DNA from: Shimia aestuarii
Lineage (GTDB): Bacteria; Pseudomonadota; Alphaproteobacteria; Rhodobacterales; Rhodobacteraceae
Direction of reading: 5' to 3'
Length of the DNA: 64,000 nt
NCBI RefSeq assembly: GCF_022814865.1
Contig: NZ_JAKVRD010000005.1
Location: forward strand, 62,001 to 126,000
Program-made: the position numbers and the translations under genes
Notes under the pieces: generated by a model
What the model was told of the DNA's origin: nothing
What the model saw: only the letters and a program-made list of their open reading frames with translations
Database searches by the model: none
In this document: in pieces, positions 25,863-36,216 of the stretch
Position numbering within the stretch: the stretch's first letter is position 1
Layout: each line of letters opens with the position of its first letter

Positions 25863-27713
25863 TTAGTCCTGCGGGATGACGCGCAGGCCAAGTTCCATGA
25901 GCTGGTCGCTCGTCGGATCGGACGGCGCGTTCATCATAAGGTCTTCCGCGCGTTGGTTCATCGGGAACATCACGACCTCGCGAATGTTCTGCTGATCGGC
26001 AAGAAGCATCACAATACGGTCCACACCCGCGGCACAGCCCCCGTGCGGCGGCGCGCCGTATTTGAACGCGTTGACCATGCCGCCGAACCGCTTGCGCACT
26101 TCGTCCTCGCCATAGCCCGCGATCTCAAACGCCTTGAACATGATCTCCGGCTTGTGGTTCCGGATCGCACCCGAGACAAGCTCATAGCCGTTGCAGGCGA
26201 GGTCATACTGGAACCCCGTCGCCGAAAGCGGATCATTCTCAAGGATATCCATCCCGCCTTGCGGCATCGAGAACGGGTTGTGGTCGAAATCGACCTCGCC
26301 GGTTTCTTCGTCCTTCTGGAAAATCGGGAAATCGACGATCCAAGCGAATGCGAACCGGTCCTCATCAAGAAGTCCAAGCTCCTTGCCGATGACATCGCGC
26401 GCGCGGCCCGCGACCGCCTCAAACGACTTCGGCTTGCCACCAAGGAAGAAAGCCGCATCGCCGACGCCGAGGCCAAGCTGCTGGCGGATCGCCTCGGTGC
26501 GTTCCGGGCCAATGTTCTTGGCAAGCGGACCGGCCGCTTCCATGCCGCCTTCGACCTCACCGGACTTGAGCTTGGCCTGCGCTTCCTTGACGGAAATGCC
26601 AAGTTCCTGCGCCACGCTGTCGGCGGTCTTATCGCGCCAGAAGATATAGCCCATGCCGGGCAGGCCCTGCTCCTGCGCGAACTTATTCATGCGGTCACAG
26701 AACTTGCGCCCGCCGCCGGTCGGGGCCGGAATGGCGCGAATCTCGGTGCCGTCCTGTTCAAGCAGCTTGGCGAAGATCGCAAACCCTGAGTCGCGGAAAT
26801 GATCCGATACGACCTGCATCTTGATCGGGTTGCGCAGGTCCGGCTTGTCCGTGCCATACCACTTGGCCGCGTCCGCATAGGAAATCTGCGGCCACTCGGC
26901 ATCGACTTTACGGCCCCCGCCGAACTCTTCGAACACACCCTGAAGCACCGGCTGGATCGTGTCGAACACGTCCTGCTGGGTGACGAACGACATCTCCATG
27001 TCGAGCTGGTAGAAATCGGTCGGGCTGCGGTCAGCGCGCGGGTCTTCGTCGCGGAAGCACGGCGCGATTTGGAAATATTTGTCGAAACCGGCAACCATCA
27101 TCAGCTGTTTGAACTGCTGCGGGGCCTGCGGCAGGGCATAGAACTTGCCCGGATGCAGGCGGGACGGCACGAGGAAGTCGCGTGCACCTTCCGGCGACGA
27201 GGCAGTGATGATCGGCGTTTGGTACTCGCGGAACCCCTGATCCCACATGCGCTTGCGCATCGACATGACCACGTCAGAGCGCAGCTTCATGTTCTCCTGC
27301 ATCACCTCGCGACGCAGGTCGAGGAAGCGATACTTGAGACGGGTTTCTTCCGGATACTCCTGATCCCCAAAGACCATGAGCGGAAGTTCGTCCGCCGCGC
27401 CAAGCACCTCGAGATCGCGCACGAAGACTTCGACCTCACCGGTCGGGATCTTTTCGTTCACGAGATCGGCGTCACGCGCCTTCACGTTGCCGTCGATGCG
27501 GATACACCATTCGCTGCGCACCTTCTCCATCTCGGCGAAAACCGGGCTGTCAGGGTCGCAGAGAACCTGCGTGACGCCATAGTGGTCGCGCAGGTCGATG
27601 AACAGGATGCCGCCATGGTCGCGGACACGGTGGACCCAGCCCGAAAGGCGGACGGTGTCGCCCACGTTGGATTTGTTCAGGTCGGCGCAGGTATGGCTGC
27701 GAAAGGCGTGCAT
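25863..27713 (-). CDS. aspS: Aspartyl-tRNA synthetase
   Basis: A 616-aa class II synthetase charging tRNA-Asp. The N-terminal OB fold carries [11 protein letters not shown]; motif 2 is [10 protein letters not shown]; the bacterial insertion (G-A-D-type, about 300-420) is present; motif 3 is [14 protein letters not shown]. From memory, the His in R-D-H-G-G occurs in non-discriminating AspRS that also charges tRNA-Asn, so the cell may make Asn-tRNA indirectly. The length is normal for bacterial AspRS. It ends at a clear terminator. Confidence 0.97.
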   Translation of the reverse strand: MHAFRSHTCADLNKSNVGDTVRLSGWVHRVRDHGGILFIDLRDHYGVTQVLCDPDSPVFAEMEKVRSEWCIRIDGNVKARDADLVNEKIPTGEVEVFVRDLEVLGAADELPLMVFGDQEYPEETRLKYRFLDLRREVMQENMKLRSDVVMSMRKRMWDQGFREYQTPIITASSPEGARDFLVPSRLHPGKFYALPQAPQQFKQLMMVAGFDKYFQIAPCFRDEDPRADRSPTDFYQLDMEMSFVTQQDVFDTIQPVLQGVFEEFGGGRKVDAEWPQISYADAAKWYGTDKPDLRNPIKMQVVSDHFRDSGFAIFAKLLEQDGTEIRAIPAPTGGGRKFCDRMNKFAQEQGLPGMGYIFWRDKTADSVAQELGISVKEAQAKLKSGEVEGGMEAAGPLAKNIGPERTEAIRQQLGLGVGDAAFFLGGKPKSFEAVAGRARDVIGKELGLLDEDRFAFAWIVDFPIFQKDEETGEVDFDHNPFSMPQGGMDILENDPLSATGFQYDLACNGYELVSGAIRNHKPEIMFKAFEIAGYGEDEVRKRFGGMVNAFKYGAPPHGGCAAGVDRIVMLLADQQNIREVVMFPMNQRAEDLMMNAPSDPTSDQLMELGLRVIPQD

Positions 27714-27803
27714 GGTCGCTCCCCGGTGACAGGTGAATAGTGAAGTCGCGCCGATACACCTTTTCGCGCCAGCAAAGTCAAGGGAACAGGGCGTGAAAAC
27801 CGT

Positions 27804-28469
27804 TTAAAAAGGGCGCACCACATTGCCGGAATAGAAATAGATGCCAAGCCCGGTGAGAAAGACAAGGTTGCCCGCCACCGCGTGCAGCAGAACCGCAAGC
27901 GGAAAAGACCGCCGGATTTCATAGGCCCAGGCAAAGACAAGCCCGCCCGAGAAGGTCATCGCCGCCACGACCCAATTCCAATACATCAGATGCGCAAGCG
28001 AAAAGATCGCCGCATTGAGGATGATCCCATGATGCCCTTCCGGAAGGATCGCACCATAGCGGCGGAAAAAGAGGGGACGAAACACAATCTCCTGCGGCAG
28101 CGCCGAAAGCACCGGGTATAGAAGCAAGATCATCAACAGGAGCATCGGCTCGTATTGCAAGAGGCTGAAGGCGGATGCCGGCTCGAACGCATAAACCACG
28201 GCAAGACAGGTCAGAAAGACCGACACGGCAAACACCGCCAAGAACCGCAAGCTGATCGCCCCGTTGCCCTGCCGCAACTCGCGCCAGTGAAACCCGTCCG
28301 TCGCATGCAGCAGCACGACCCCAAGCGCGGTCAACGCGAACAAGGCCGAGAACATAACCGTCGCTGGAAGCAGCGCCGCAATCGCCACCGGGGCAATCAC
28401 GAAGAACAAGAGGAACTCCGCCCAGAGCCGGCTCTCCGAGGCCGGGGCGACGAGATGTCGATAAGGCAT
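27804..28469 (-). CDS. CPBP family intramembrane protease-like protein
   Basis: A 221-aa membrane protein with about seven hydrophobic helices. The CPBP motifs are P-Q-E-I-V-F-R (motif 1), F-S-L-A-H (motif 2) and the late L-L-H-A-V-A-G-N (motif 3). The first residue of the usual E-E-x-x-x-R pair is Gln here, while the second Glu, the Arg and both His remain. Family members are prenyl-peptidase-like membrane proteins, some acting in bacteriocin immunity; no such gene is adjacent. Confidence 0.83.
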   Translation of the reverse strand: MPYRHLVAPASESRLWAEFLLFFVIAPVAIAALLPATVMFSALFALTALGVVLLHATDGFHWRELRQGNGAISLRFLAVFAVSVFLTCLAVVYAFEPASAFSLLQYEPMLLLMILLLYPVLSALPQEIVFRPLFFRRYGAILPEGHHGIILNAAIFSLAHLMYWNWVVAAMTFSGGLVFAWAYEIRRSFPLAVLLHAVAGNLVFLTGLGIYFYSGNVVRPF

Positions 28470-28601
28470 GGTATTTCCTTCGCGGCGCGCTGTTCTTTTG
28501 AGATAGGCAAGGCAGCAGGCGGTTCAAGCACTTCTCGCGCCCCTAAGCGAACCGACCCGTCCCGGCGTGTTATTTTCGCCCCGACTCGGCCCGATCCCCC
28601 C

Positions 28602-28629
28602 TTGCACCTTGTCCCGCGATGTCTATAAC
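28602..28629 (+). promoter_or_regulatory. Sigma-70-type promoter of carB
   Basis: TTGCAC (28602-28607), a 16-base spacer and TATAAC (28624-28629) lie about 65 bases before the chosen carB start. Both hexamers are close to consensus. Confidence 0.6.
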
Positions 28630-28693
28630 CCACGACAATTTGCGTATTCGGGCGAGTCTGCTTTCGCAATCGCCCCAACACCCGAGGTCTGCC

Positions 28694-31600
28694 ATGCCCA
28701 AAAGAACCGACATCTCCTCGATCATGATCATCGGGGCCGGCCCGATTGTGATCGGTCAGGCCTGTGAATTCGACTACTCGGGGGCGCAAGCGTGTAAGGC
28801 GCTGCGCGAAGAGGGCTACCGCGTGATCCTCGTGAACTCGAACCCGGCAACGATCATGACCGACCCGGGCCTCGCGGATGCGACCTATATCGAACCGATC
28901 ACCCCCGAGGTCGTCGCCAAGATCATCGAGAAGGAACGCCCCGACGCGCTCCTGCCGACGATGGGCGGTCAGACTGGCCTCAACACCTCGCTCGCCCTTG
29001 AAGAGATGGGCGTGCTCGAGAAATTCGGCGTCGAGATGATCGGTGCCAAGCGCGACGCGATCGAAATGGCAGAAGATCGCAAGCTGTTCCGCGAGGCGAT
29101 GGATCGCCTCGGCATCGAGAACCCCCGCGCCTCCATCGTCACCGCGCCCAAGAAAGAAAGTGGCGAGGCCGATCTCGAGGCGGGTGTGCAACTCGCGCTT
29201 GAAGAACTTGAAGACATCGGTCTCCCGGCCATCATTCGTCCCGCCTTTACCCTCGGCGGCACCGGCGGTGGCGTCGCTTATAACCGCGAAGACTACATCC
29301 ACTACTGCCGCACCGGCATGGATGCCTCGCCGGTGAACCAGATCCTCGTCGACGAGAGCCTTCTGGGCTGGAAGGAATACGAGATGGAGGTCGTGCGCGA
29401 CAAAGCCGACAACGCCATCATCGTCTGCGCCATCGAAAACGTCGATCCGATGGGCGTCCACACCGGCGACTCGATCACCGTCGCACCCGCGCTGACCCTG
29501 ACCGACAAAGAATACCAGATCATGCGCACGCACTCGATCAACGTGCTGCGCGAGATCGGCGTCGAGACCGGCGGCTCCAACGTGCAATGGGCGGTGAACC
29601 CCGAGGATGGCCGGATGGTCGTCATCGAGATGAACCCGCGCGTGTCGCGCTCTTCGGCGCTGGCGTCCAAAGCGACCGGCTTCCCGATCGCCAAGATCGC
29701 CGCGAAACTCGCCGTCGGTTATACGCTGGATGAGCTCGACAACGACATCACCAAGGTCACGCCCGCCTCGTTCGAGCCGACCATCGACTATGTTGTCACC
29801 AAGATCCCGAAATTCGCTTTCGAGAAATTCCCCGGCTCCGAACCGACGCTCACCACCGCGATGAAATCCGTGGGTGAAGCCATGGCCATCGGCCGCACCA
29901 TCCACGAGTCGCTCCAGAAAGCGCTCGCCTCGATGGAATCGGGCCTGACAGGCTTTGACGAGGTCGAAATCCCCGGCGCACCGGACAAGGCCGCCGTCAT
30001 CAAGGCGATCTCGGTCCAGACCCCGGACCGCATGCGCACCATCGCCCAAGCCATGCGCCACGGCCTGACGGATGACGAAATCCACCACGTGACGATGTTC
30101 GACCCGTGGTTCCTCGCGCGCATCCGCGAAATCGTCGAGACTGAGGCCGCGATCATCGAAAACGGCCTGCCACAAGACGCAGACGGCCTGCGCAAGCTCA
30201 AGATGCTCGGCTTTACCGATGCCCGCCTTGCCAAGCTGACCGGCTACAAAGAAAGCGACGTGCGCAAGCGCCGCGTGAACGCCGGTGTCACCGCCGTATT
30301 CAAACGCATCGACACCTGCGCCGCCGAATTCGAGGCCCAGACCCCCTACATGTATTCCACCTACGAAGCCCCGATGATGGGCGAGGTGGAGTGCGAGGCG
30401 CGTCCTTCCGACAAGAAGAAAGTCGTCATCCTCGGCGGTGGCCCGAACCGCATCGGGCAAGGGATCGAGTTCGATTATTGCTGCTGTCATGCCTGTTTCG
30501 CCCTGACCGACGCGGGCTATGAGACGATCATGATCAACTGCAACCCCGAGACCGTGTCGACCGACTATGACACTTCGGATCGCCTCTACTTCGAGCCCCT
30601 CACCTTTGAGCACGTCATGGAAATTCTCGAGACCGAGAAACAGAACGGCACGCTCCATGGTGTTATCGTGCAGTTTGGTGGCCAGACCCCGCTCAAGCTC
30701 GCCAACGCGCTCGAGGCCGAAGGTATCCCGATCCTCGGCACGACGCCCGATGCGATCGACCTCGCCGAAGATCGCGAACGCTTCCAAGCGCTGGTAAACG
30801 AACTGAGCCTCAAGCAGCCCAAGAACGGCATTGCAGCAACCGACGCCGAGGCGCTCTCGATTGCCGAAGGCATCGGCTTCCCGCTGGTGGTGCGCCCGTC
30901 CTACGTTCTTGGCGGCCGCGCGATGGAAATCGTCCGCGACATGGCCCAGCTTGAACGCTACATCACCGAGGCCGTGGTGGTCTCCGGCGATAGCCCCGTC
31001 CTCCTCGATAGCTACCTCTCTGGTGCCACCGAGCTTGACGTGGACGCGCTCTGCGATGGCGAGAACGTCCATATTGCGGGCATCATGCAGCATATCGAAG
31101 AGGCCGGCGTGCACTCGGGCGACTCTGCCTGCTCGCTGCCGCCCTACTCGCTCTCGGCGGATATCATCGACGAAATCAAACGTCAGACCGTGGCCCTTGC
31201 CAAGGCGCTGCACGTGGTCGGCCTGATGAACGTGCAATTCGCGGTCAAGGACGGCGATATCTACCTCATCGAAGTGAACCCGCGCGCCTCGCGTACCGTG
31301 CCCTTCGTCGCCAAGGCCACCGACAGCGCCATCGCTTCGATCGCTGCGCGCCTCATGGCTGGTGAACCGCTCTCGAACTTCCCCGAGCGCCCGCCCTATG
31401 AAGAAGGCGCAGACATCTCGACACCGCAGCCCATCGCCGACCAGATGACGCTCGCCGATCCGATGATGCCTTGGTTCTCGGTCAAGGAAGCCGTGATGCC
31501 GTTCAACCGCTTCCCCGGCGTGGATACGATCCTCGGCCCGGAAATGCGCTCGACTGGCGAAGTCATGGGCTGGGACCGCTCCTTTGCCCGCGCCTTCCTC

Positions 31601-32026
31601 AAGGCACAGCTCGGTGCAGGCATGATCCTCCCGCAAGAAGGCAAGGCCTTCATCTCGATCAAGGACGAGGACAAGACCGAGTTGATGCTCGACGCGGCCC
31701 GCACCCTGACCGACATGGGCTTCACCATCGTCGCCACCTTCGGCACCGCAACTTGGCTGACCGAACAAGGCGTCGCCTGTGAGAAAGTGAACAAGGTCTA
31801 CGAAGGGCGCCCGAACATCGTCGATCTCTTGAAGAACGGTGACATCTCCCTCGTGATGAACACGACAGAAGGGGCACAAGCCGTCAACGACAGCCGCGAA
31901 ATCCGCGCCGTCGCCCTGATGGACAAAATCCCCTACTTCACCACGGCCGCAGCCTCCCACGCCGCTACCCACGCCATGAAGGCGCGTGAAGAGGGCGACA
32001 TCGAGGTGCGCTCGCTTCAAGGGTAG
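28694..32026 (+). CDS. carB: Carbamoyl-phosphate synthase large subunit
   Basis: A 1110-aa enzyme that makes carbamoyl phosphate from bicarbonate, ATP and ammonia for arginine and pyrimidine synthesis. Two homologous ATP-grasp halves are visible: the first begins [21 protein letters not shown], the second [19 protein letters not shown], and an MGS-like allosteric domain forms the last 150 residues. The ATG at M-P-K-R-T-D-I has GAGG upstream and gives the usual family N-terminus; the 25 codons before it include the promoter. carA is not in the window. Confidence 0.97.
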   Translation: MPKRTDISSIMIIGAGPIVIGQACEFDYSGAQACKALREEGYRVILVNSNPATIMTDPGLADATYIEPITPEVVAKIIEKERPDALLPTMGGQTGLNTSLALEEMGVLEKFGVEMIGAKRDAIEMAEDRKLFREAMDRLGIENPRASIVTAPKKESGEADLEAGVQLALEELEDIGLPAIIRPAFTLGGTGGGVAYNREDYIHYCRTGMDASPVNQILVDESLLGWKEYEMEVVRDKADNAIIVCAIENVDPMGVHTGDSITVAPALTLTDKEYQIMRTHSINVLREIGVETGGSNVQWAVNPEDGRMVVIEMNPRVSRSSALASKATGFPIAKIAAKLAVGYTLDELDNDITKVTPASFEPTIDYVVTKIPKFAFEKFPGSEPTLTTAMKSVGEAMAIGRTIHESLQKALASMESGLTGFDEVEIPGAPDKAAVIKAISVQTPDRMRTIAQAMRHGLTDDEIHHVTMFDPWFLARIREIVETEAAIIENGLPQDADGLRKLKMLGFTDARLAKLTGYKESDVRKRRVNAGVTAVFKRIDTCAAEFEAQTPYMYSTYEAPMMGEVECEARPSDKKKVVILGGGPNRIGQGIEFDYCCCHACFALTDAGYETIMINCNPETVSTDYDTSDRLYFEPLTFEHVMEILETEKQNGTLHGVIVQFGGQTPLKLANALEAEGIPILGTTPDAIDLAEDRERFQALVNELSLKQPKNGIAATDAEALSIAEGIGFPLVVRPSYVLGGRAMEIVRDMAQLERYITEAVVVSGDSPVLLDSYLSGATELDVDALCDGENVHIAGIMQHIEEAGVHSGDSACSLPPYSLSADIIDEIKRQTVALAKALHVVGLMNVQFAVKDGDIYLIEVNPRASRTVPFVAKATDSAIASIAARLMAGEPLSNFPERPPYEEGADISTPQPIADQMTLADPMMPWFSVKEAVMPFNRFPGVDTILGPEMRSTGEVMGWDRSFARAFLKAQLGAGMILPQEGKAFISIKDEDKTELMLDAARTLTDMGFTIVATFGTATWLTEQGVACEKVNKVYEGRPNIVDLLKNGDISLVMNTTEGAQAVNDSREIRAVALMDKIPYFTTAAASHAATHAMKAREEGDIEVRSLQG

Positions 32027-32047
32027 AGCCTGCTACCAGAAAACGAG

Positions 32048-32078
32048 AAAGGGCGGGCCACATCGGACCCGCCCTTTT
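32048..32078. terminator. Bidirectional terminator between carB and luxI
   Basis: AAAGGGCGGG and CCCGCCCTTTT form a long GC stem ending in a T-run on the plus strand, 22 bases after carB. On the minus strand the same stem is followed by TTTCTCG, so it may also stop luxI transcripts. Confidence 0.85.
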
Positions 32079-32119
32079 CGTCTTGATCGCATTGACCGCA
32101 GAAGCCTTGGCACAATGCC

Positions 32120-32977
32120 CTAGTGGCCCGCCATCTCCGTGACACGCCGGGCGATCATCTTCTTGTCAAAAAGCATATCGGCAAGGCGTTTCGCCCCTGC
32201 AAGCTCTTCGCCCGTCGAAGCGTCCATCAACTGGTCAATGAGGTATTGCTCAAGCTGATCCTGTCGGCAGGGTTTCTCCGGCTCGTGCCACCCAAGCGAA
32301 CACGACATCGCGCGCTCCTCGGCCACCGGCGTCGGGTCTGCAAGGGCCTCTGCCGTCGCGTCGTCAACGAAAACGTTTCCCTCGATACCGGCGAACTTTC
32401 GGATGCGGTTGATACGATCCTCGGTGCAGTCCAGCAACGCCGCCATCGCCGCAACCTTGCCCATGGGCTTGGTGCTGCCAACATAGTCATAGGGCGCGCA
32501 ATCCGAGCGTTTCAGAACGCGGTTCATGATCGGATCAATGACCGTCACGATATCCGTGATTCCGGAATTGCGCGCATATTCAAGCGAGGCCGCCATGAGT
32601 TCACAGGTGGCATAGCTGACCGAATTGCGCGAGTTGCCGCGGTCAAGCACCTCAGTGTCGACACAGAACCGCGTGGATTCCCAAAGCGTCGCACTTCGCA
32701 GCGGCGCTTCACCATCCAGAATGTCCGAGAACACATCCGCAAGCATATGCGGCCCGGTGGTCTGCAACGCCCGCACACAGGACACAACCCGTCCCTCATC
32801 GTTAAGCCCGATGACATAGGCCGGATCGAGCGCATCAAACTGGTCGACCTCCTTGCCATCCACGATATCAACTTCCCAACCCAGACGGTCCCCAAAGACC
32901 CTTGCCCGAAGTGCGAACATCTCATCGAGAACCCTGCCATACCGATGGCGGTTCATACCGTCGATAATCAAGATCAT
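32120..32977 (-). CDS. luxI: Acyl-homoserine-lactone synthase (LuxI family)
   Basis: A 285-aa quorum-sensing signal synthase. All the classical invariant residues are present: Arg24, Phe28, Trp34, Asp45, Asp48, Arg69, Glu100 and Arg103. The typical family length is about 200 residues; here roughly 75 extra residues follow (from about G-I-E-G-N-V-F-V-D), including a Cys-containing stretch and a charged helical tail. The ATG has GGAGGG upstream. luxR lies 107 bases upstream on the same strand. Acyl-chain length cannot be read from sequence. Confidence 0.93.
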   Translation of the reverse strand: MILIIDGMNRHRYGRVLDEMFALRARVFGDRLGWEVDIVDGKEVDQFDALDPAYVIGLNDEGRVVSCVRALQTTGPHMLADVFSDILDGEAPLRSATLWESTRFCVDTEVLDRGNSRNSVSYATCELMAASLEYARNSGITDIVTVIDPIMNRVLKRSDCAPYDYVGSTKPMGKVAAMAALLDCTEDRINRIRKFAGIEGNVFVDDATAEALADPTPVAEERAMSCSLGWHEPEKPCRQDQLEQYLIDQLMDASTGEELAGAKRLADMLFDKKMIARRVTEMAGH

Positions 32978-33002
32978 GACTGTCCCTCCAAAACTAGGTT
33001 TC

Positions 33003-33049
33003 TGGGGAAATCATGCGCCTTTGTGGAAAATTCTACTATTGGGGAAATC
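33003..33049 (-). promoter_or_regulatory. Triple repeat in the luxR-luxI gap, candidate LuxR-binding region
   Basis: As written on the plus strand, TGGGGAAATC occurs at 33003-33012 and again at 33040-33049, with a degenerate copy TGTGGAAAAT at 33022-33031. Starts are 19 and 18 bases apart, close to two helical turns. The block lies 26-72 bases upstream of the luxI start. It does not match the 20-bp lux-box dyad of Vibrio, so the binding protein is inferred from position only. Confidence 0.45.
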
Positions 33050-33084
33050 CCGTAGGTTCGCCCGACCTGCCCCGACGTCGCCCT

Positions 33085-33786
33085 TTAGTCCGGGCAGATC
33101 AGGCCCATCCCGATCGCGCGTCCGACCGCCTGCGCCGTCGTGAGCGCGCCGAGCTTGGTGCGGCCCGACCGCAGGTGCACCTCGACGGTCCGGCTCGAGA
33201 TCGACAGGATATCGGCCACGTCCTGTTGCGATTTCCCGGCTGCGATCCATTGCAGGATTTCCGTCTCCCGCTTTGAAAGCGCCGGATGCATCAAGGTGCG
33301 TGTCAGGGCATGTGACCGCACCACATTGTCATGCAACTGCACCGCCGCACCCTGCAAGTCACTCAGGATCTTCGACTTCAAGAGCTGCCATTCCCGGTCC
33401 GGACAGTCCCGCGTCACACTGAACAGACCGATATCGCCGAACGGCCCACGCACTGGGATCGTCAGCCCCTGTTCCGCGATGCCGAAATCATGCGCGTCGC
33501 GAAAGATCGTCTGAAACGCCGGGGCGCTGCGCAACCCGTGCCAATCCACCGGGGCAATGCTACGCCGGGCAAGGATCAAGGCCGGGTCTTTGTGCTGATA
33601 GCCACGCTCGACATAATGGGTCTGCCATTCATCCGGATAATTGACGAACCCATGCACGCTTCCGGCAATCGGATTGACCCCGGCATAGGCCGCATAGTCC
33701 AACTCATGCGCCTCGCAGACCTCATCTAGGAACAATCTGAGATTGTTCTCGGGATAGGGAACTTTGCTAAGGTCGATAACGGACAA
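33085..33786 (-). CDS. luxR: LuxR family autoinducer-binding regulator
   Basis: A 233-aa regulator. The autoinducer domain keeps Trp54, Tyr58, Asp67, Pro68 and Trp82, which match TraR Trp57, Tyr61, Asp70, Pro71 and Trp85. The C-terminal GerE helix-turn-helix runs from L-S-K-R-E-T-E-I-L-Q-W-I-A-A-G-K-S to the end. The start is a TTG with AGAGG upstream, which may keep protein levels low. Its position directly before luxI supports control of luxI. Confidence 0.92.
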   Translation of the reverse strand: MSVIDLSKVPYPENNLRLFLDEVCEAHELDYAAYAGVNPIAGSVHGFVNYPDEWQTHYVERGYQHKDPALILARRSIAPVDWHGLRSAPAFQTIFRDAHDFGIAEQGLTIPVRGPFGDIGLFSVTRDCPDREWQLLKSKILSDLQGAAVQLHDNVVRSHALTRTLMHPALSKRETEILQWIAAGKSQQDVADILSISSRTVEVHLRSGRTKLGALTTAQAVGRAIGMGLICPD

Positions 33787-33848
33787 TGGAGCCTCTTCTC
33801 TCTGGCATGATGCAGCGGGGTTCGGCGCTCACTCTGATTATTTTCCAT

Positions 33849-34199
33849 TCAATCCCGCCCCAAAGCAAGGAGAAAGGCATAGATCGCCGCTCGGTGCGAT
33901 CGCGACAAAGCCGCGTAATGCTCTGCCAAGGCTTCGGTGCCCGAACCAAAGGCAACCCCTGTCGCACCGACTTGGGGAACCGGTCGCTCTGCCCAATCAA
34001 ACAAGCCTTCCACAGGGACATCAAGGCAATCCGCGATCTCAAAGAGCTGCAATGCCGTCGCACGTCGACGCCCCTCTTCAAACGCGGTTACTGTCGCTTC
34101 GGAAAGGCGCGCCCGCCGGCCCAACTCTCCGGGGGTCATGCCAACCCGCTCACGCGCCTTTGAAAGGCTCTTGCCTAGCAGTTGATCTATTTCGGTCAT
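33849..34199 (-). CDS. XRE family HTH regulator
   Basis: A 116-aa protein. Residues about 8-65 form a Cro/C1-type HTH (L-G-K-S-L-S-K-A-R-E-R-V-G-M-T-P-G-E-L-G-R-R-A-R-L-S-E-A-T-V split across helices 1-3), with a short helical C-terminus of unknown role. I take the ATG giving M-T-E-I-D-Q; eleven further in-frame codons lie upstream. It sits between the histidine kinase and luxR genes on the same strand with short gaps, so it may belong to the quorum-sensing circuit. Confidence 0.8.
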   Translation of the reverse strand: MTEIDQLLGKSLSKARERVGMTPGELGRRARLSEATVTAFEEGRRRATALQLFEIADCLDVPVEGLFDWAERPVPQVGATGVAFGSGTEALAEHYAALSRSHRAAIYAFLLALGRD

Positions 34200-34279
34200 G
34201 GAATCGGTACTCAGAACTCGCTTACACGCCAAGTATCCGCCGAACCGTCACATCATACAATCAAAAGATGTTTAACAGA

Positions 34280-36076
34280 TTAGTCTTTCTCGCCCGCCGA
34301 GAGCGGCACATCAATGTAGAACGTGGTGCCCTTTCCGACTTCGCTCTCATAGGAAATGGCCCCGCCCATCCGCTCGATCAGGATCTTCGCGATATGCATC
34401 CCAAGGCCTGAACCGCCAGACACCTTGGAGGCGTTGAAATCGACCTGATTGAACCGGCCAAAGACCTGATCCTCCTTGCCGGTCGGAATGCCAATCCCGC
34501 GATCCTCAATAGAAATCCGAAGATGCGCCCCATGCATCGCCGTGGCACAGACCACCTCGCCGCCTTCCGGCGAGAACTTGACCGCGTTTGAGATCACATT
34601 TCCCACAACTTGCTTGAGCCGGTGGGGATCGACCCGGAGTTTCTGGTTCACATTCTTTGACTGGTTGACCAGCCGCACATCTGTCTCTGCTGCAAAGGCC
34701 TCGTATTCCTCGATGACATTGCGCAGGAACTCGTCCGCATCCAGATCCTGAAGGTTGAGCGTGATGGTGCCAAGGTCAAGCTTCTGCAGATCAAGAACAT
34801 CATCAACCAACTTCAAAAGCCGCAGACTGTTGCGCTGTGCGATCGTCAATAGGTTCCGAAGCGGCTCGCTGATCTCTCCCATCGGACCATGAAGCGCAAG
34901 GTCAAGCCCGCCTTTGACCGATGTCATGGGCGTGCGCAGCTCATGGCTGATCATGGCAAGGAACTGAGACTTTGCTTGGTTCGCCGCTTCTGCATGCGCC
35001 AGCGCCTCTCGCAGGGCTTCTGCGGAACGCTCGATCTCGGTGATATCGACAAGGGACACGGTCCACCCCAGATGAGCGTTCTTGTTTTGGATCGGGCTTT
35101 CGATCGGCAGGATACGTAGCTTGAAGAACCGCTCTCGCAGGCTGATCGCCTCATCATGGTCAAAGGAGCCCGTCTCAATCAGATCACGAAGAATAGGCCC
35201 AATCTGCTCCAACTGCGTGAGCGATTGTCCTTGCCGTAACTTGTCCTTGCCAAAGAACGTCCGCGCCGACGCATTCGCGCCCACGACATGCCCCTCCGTG
35301 TCGACGATGATCGCCGGGTCTTGTGTGGCATAGAAAAGAAGAGTCCGCCCCTGCGCCGCTGTGTCCATCATCGTGTTGTTGAGCAGTAACCAACTCAGCG
35401 CAATGAGCGCCACCGCGAACATGAACGGCGTCGGGTCGAAACCGTAGAACGTCAGGCCCCAAACCACATAACCAAGATTGGCGGTCAACGGCGCAATCGT
35501 GATGATAAACAACACACTTAGGAACGGCCGGATAATGTCCTTTGCCTTGAGATAGGCATAGATCAAAACCCCTAGCGCACCGACCACAAAGATGTAGAGG
35601 AAGGCCGCCACCAGATAGAAGAGCGGCCCGTGGTCGAAATAGACATAGTCATACCCCGCCTCCGACATCAGCCGCGTATCGGTGCCGTAGAGAAGGTGCG
35701 TGTACCTGTTGGTCAGCACGATCAGCCCAACCACCAGCGGCACTCCGATATAAAGCAACCGCCGCTTGGGTCTGGCGCGCGCCGATCGGTTCATCGTGTA
35801 GTCGTAGATGAAGAACGACCACGCCATCGGCAAAAGCGTGATCCCCGGCCATGCCGCAAGCGACCATCCGACCTTACAGGCTTCGCCCTGTGACGCGAGA
35901 TCGAATGTCACCGTGAACAGCCACCAAAGCATGGCCGCCAAGGTCAGGACAAAGGCCGGTTTGCCGGGAAAACGGTTGTTCCGCACGATCCAGAGCAGTA
36001 CCGCCGCGCACACCACCCAGAGCGCCGCAGCGGTCGTCGGGGCAATCGTAAAAACCAGATTCGAGAAGCACGTCAT
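34280..36076 (-). CDS. 7TM-PAS hybrid-less sensor histidine kinase
   Basis: A 598-aa membrane kinase. Seven hydrophobic helices fill residues 1-235 (histidine-kinase N-terminal 7TM type), a PAS domain spans about 245-350 (A-T-Q-D-P-A-I-I-V-D-T-E-G), then HisKA with phospho-acceptor His378 in I-S-H-E-L-R-T-P and an HATPase domain with N-A-V-K-F-S, D-R-G-I-G-I-P and G-S-G-L-G-M boxes. There is no receiver domain and no adjacent response regulator. It is upstream of the XRE, luxR and luxI genes on the same strand. Confidence 0.9.
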   Translation of the reverse strand: MTCFSNLVFTIAPTTAAALWVVCAAVLLWIVRNNRFPGKPAFVLTLAAMLWWLFTVTFDLASQGEACKVGWSLAAWPGITLLPMAWSFFIYDYTMNRSARARPKRRLLYIGVPLVVGLIVLTNRYTHLLYGTDTRLMSEAGYDYVYFDHGPLFYLVAAFLYIFVVGALGVLIYAYLKAKDIIRPFLSVLFIITIAPLTANLGYVVWGLTFYGFDPTPFMFAVALIALSWLLLNNTMMDTAAQGRTLLFYATQDPAIIVDTEGHVVGANASARTFFGKDKLRQGQSLTQLEQIGPILRDLIETGSFDHDEAISLRERFFKLRILPIESPIQNKNAHLGWTVSLVDITEIERSAEALREALAHAEAANQAKSQFLAMISHELRTPMTSVKGGLDLALHGPMGEISEPLRNLLTIAQRNSLRLLKLVDDVLDLQKLDLGTITLNLQDLDADEFLRNVIEEYEAFAAETDVRLVNQSKNVNQKLRVDPHRLKQVVGNVISNAVKFSPEGGEVVCATAMHGAHLRISIEDRGIGIPTGKEDQVFGRFNQVDFNASKVSGGSGLGMHIAKILIERMGGAISYESEVGKGTTFYIDVPLSAGEKD

Positions 36077-36178
36077 TCCCTACACCTACAACTCCTACTT
36101 GTGCCGAGGAAAGCACAGAAGCGCCTGAGAAGACAGTTTTCTCCACGCTGCCCCGCCCCCTCCAGTGCTGGAATGCAA

Positions 36179-36204
36179 AGACCCGCCCCAAGCGGAACGG
36201 GTCT
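36179..36204 (-). terminator. Hairpin 3' of the acyl-CoA dehydrogenase gene
   Basis: On the minus strand AGACCCG and CGGGTCT form a 7-bp stem around a 12-base loop, followed by TTGC. It lies about 60 bases after the acyl-CoA dehydrogenase stop, beyond the 11-nt array. The T-run is short, so the terminator is of moderate strength. Confidence 0.5.
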
Positions 36205-36216
36205 CTGTGATTGTCG

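Noticed and set aside
28397-32020. A 1207-codon open frame on the minus strand
   Set aside because: It is the exact antisense of carB, whose two ATP-grasp halves are unmistakable; high GC at third positions keeps the opposite frame open. It also has an implausible His/Gly/Asp-rich composition.
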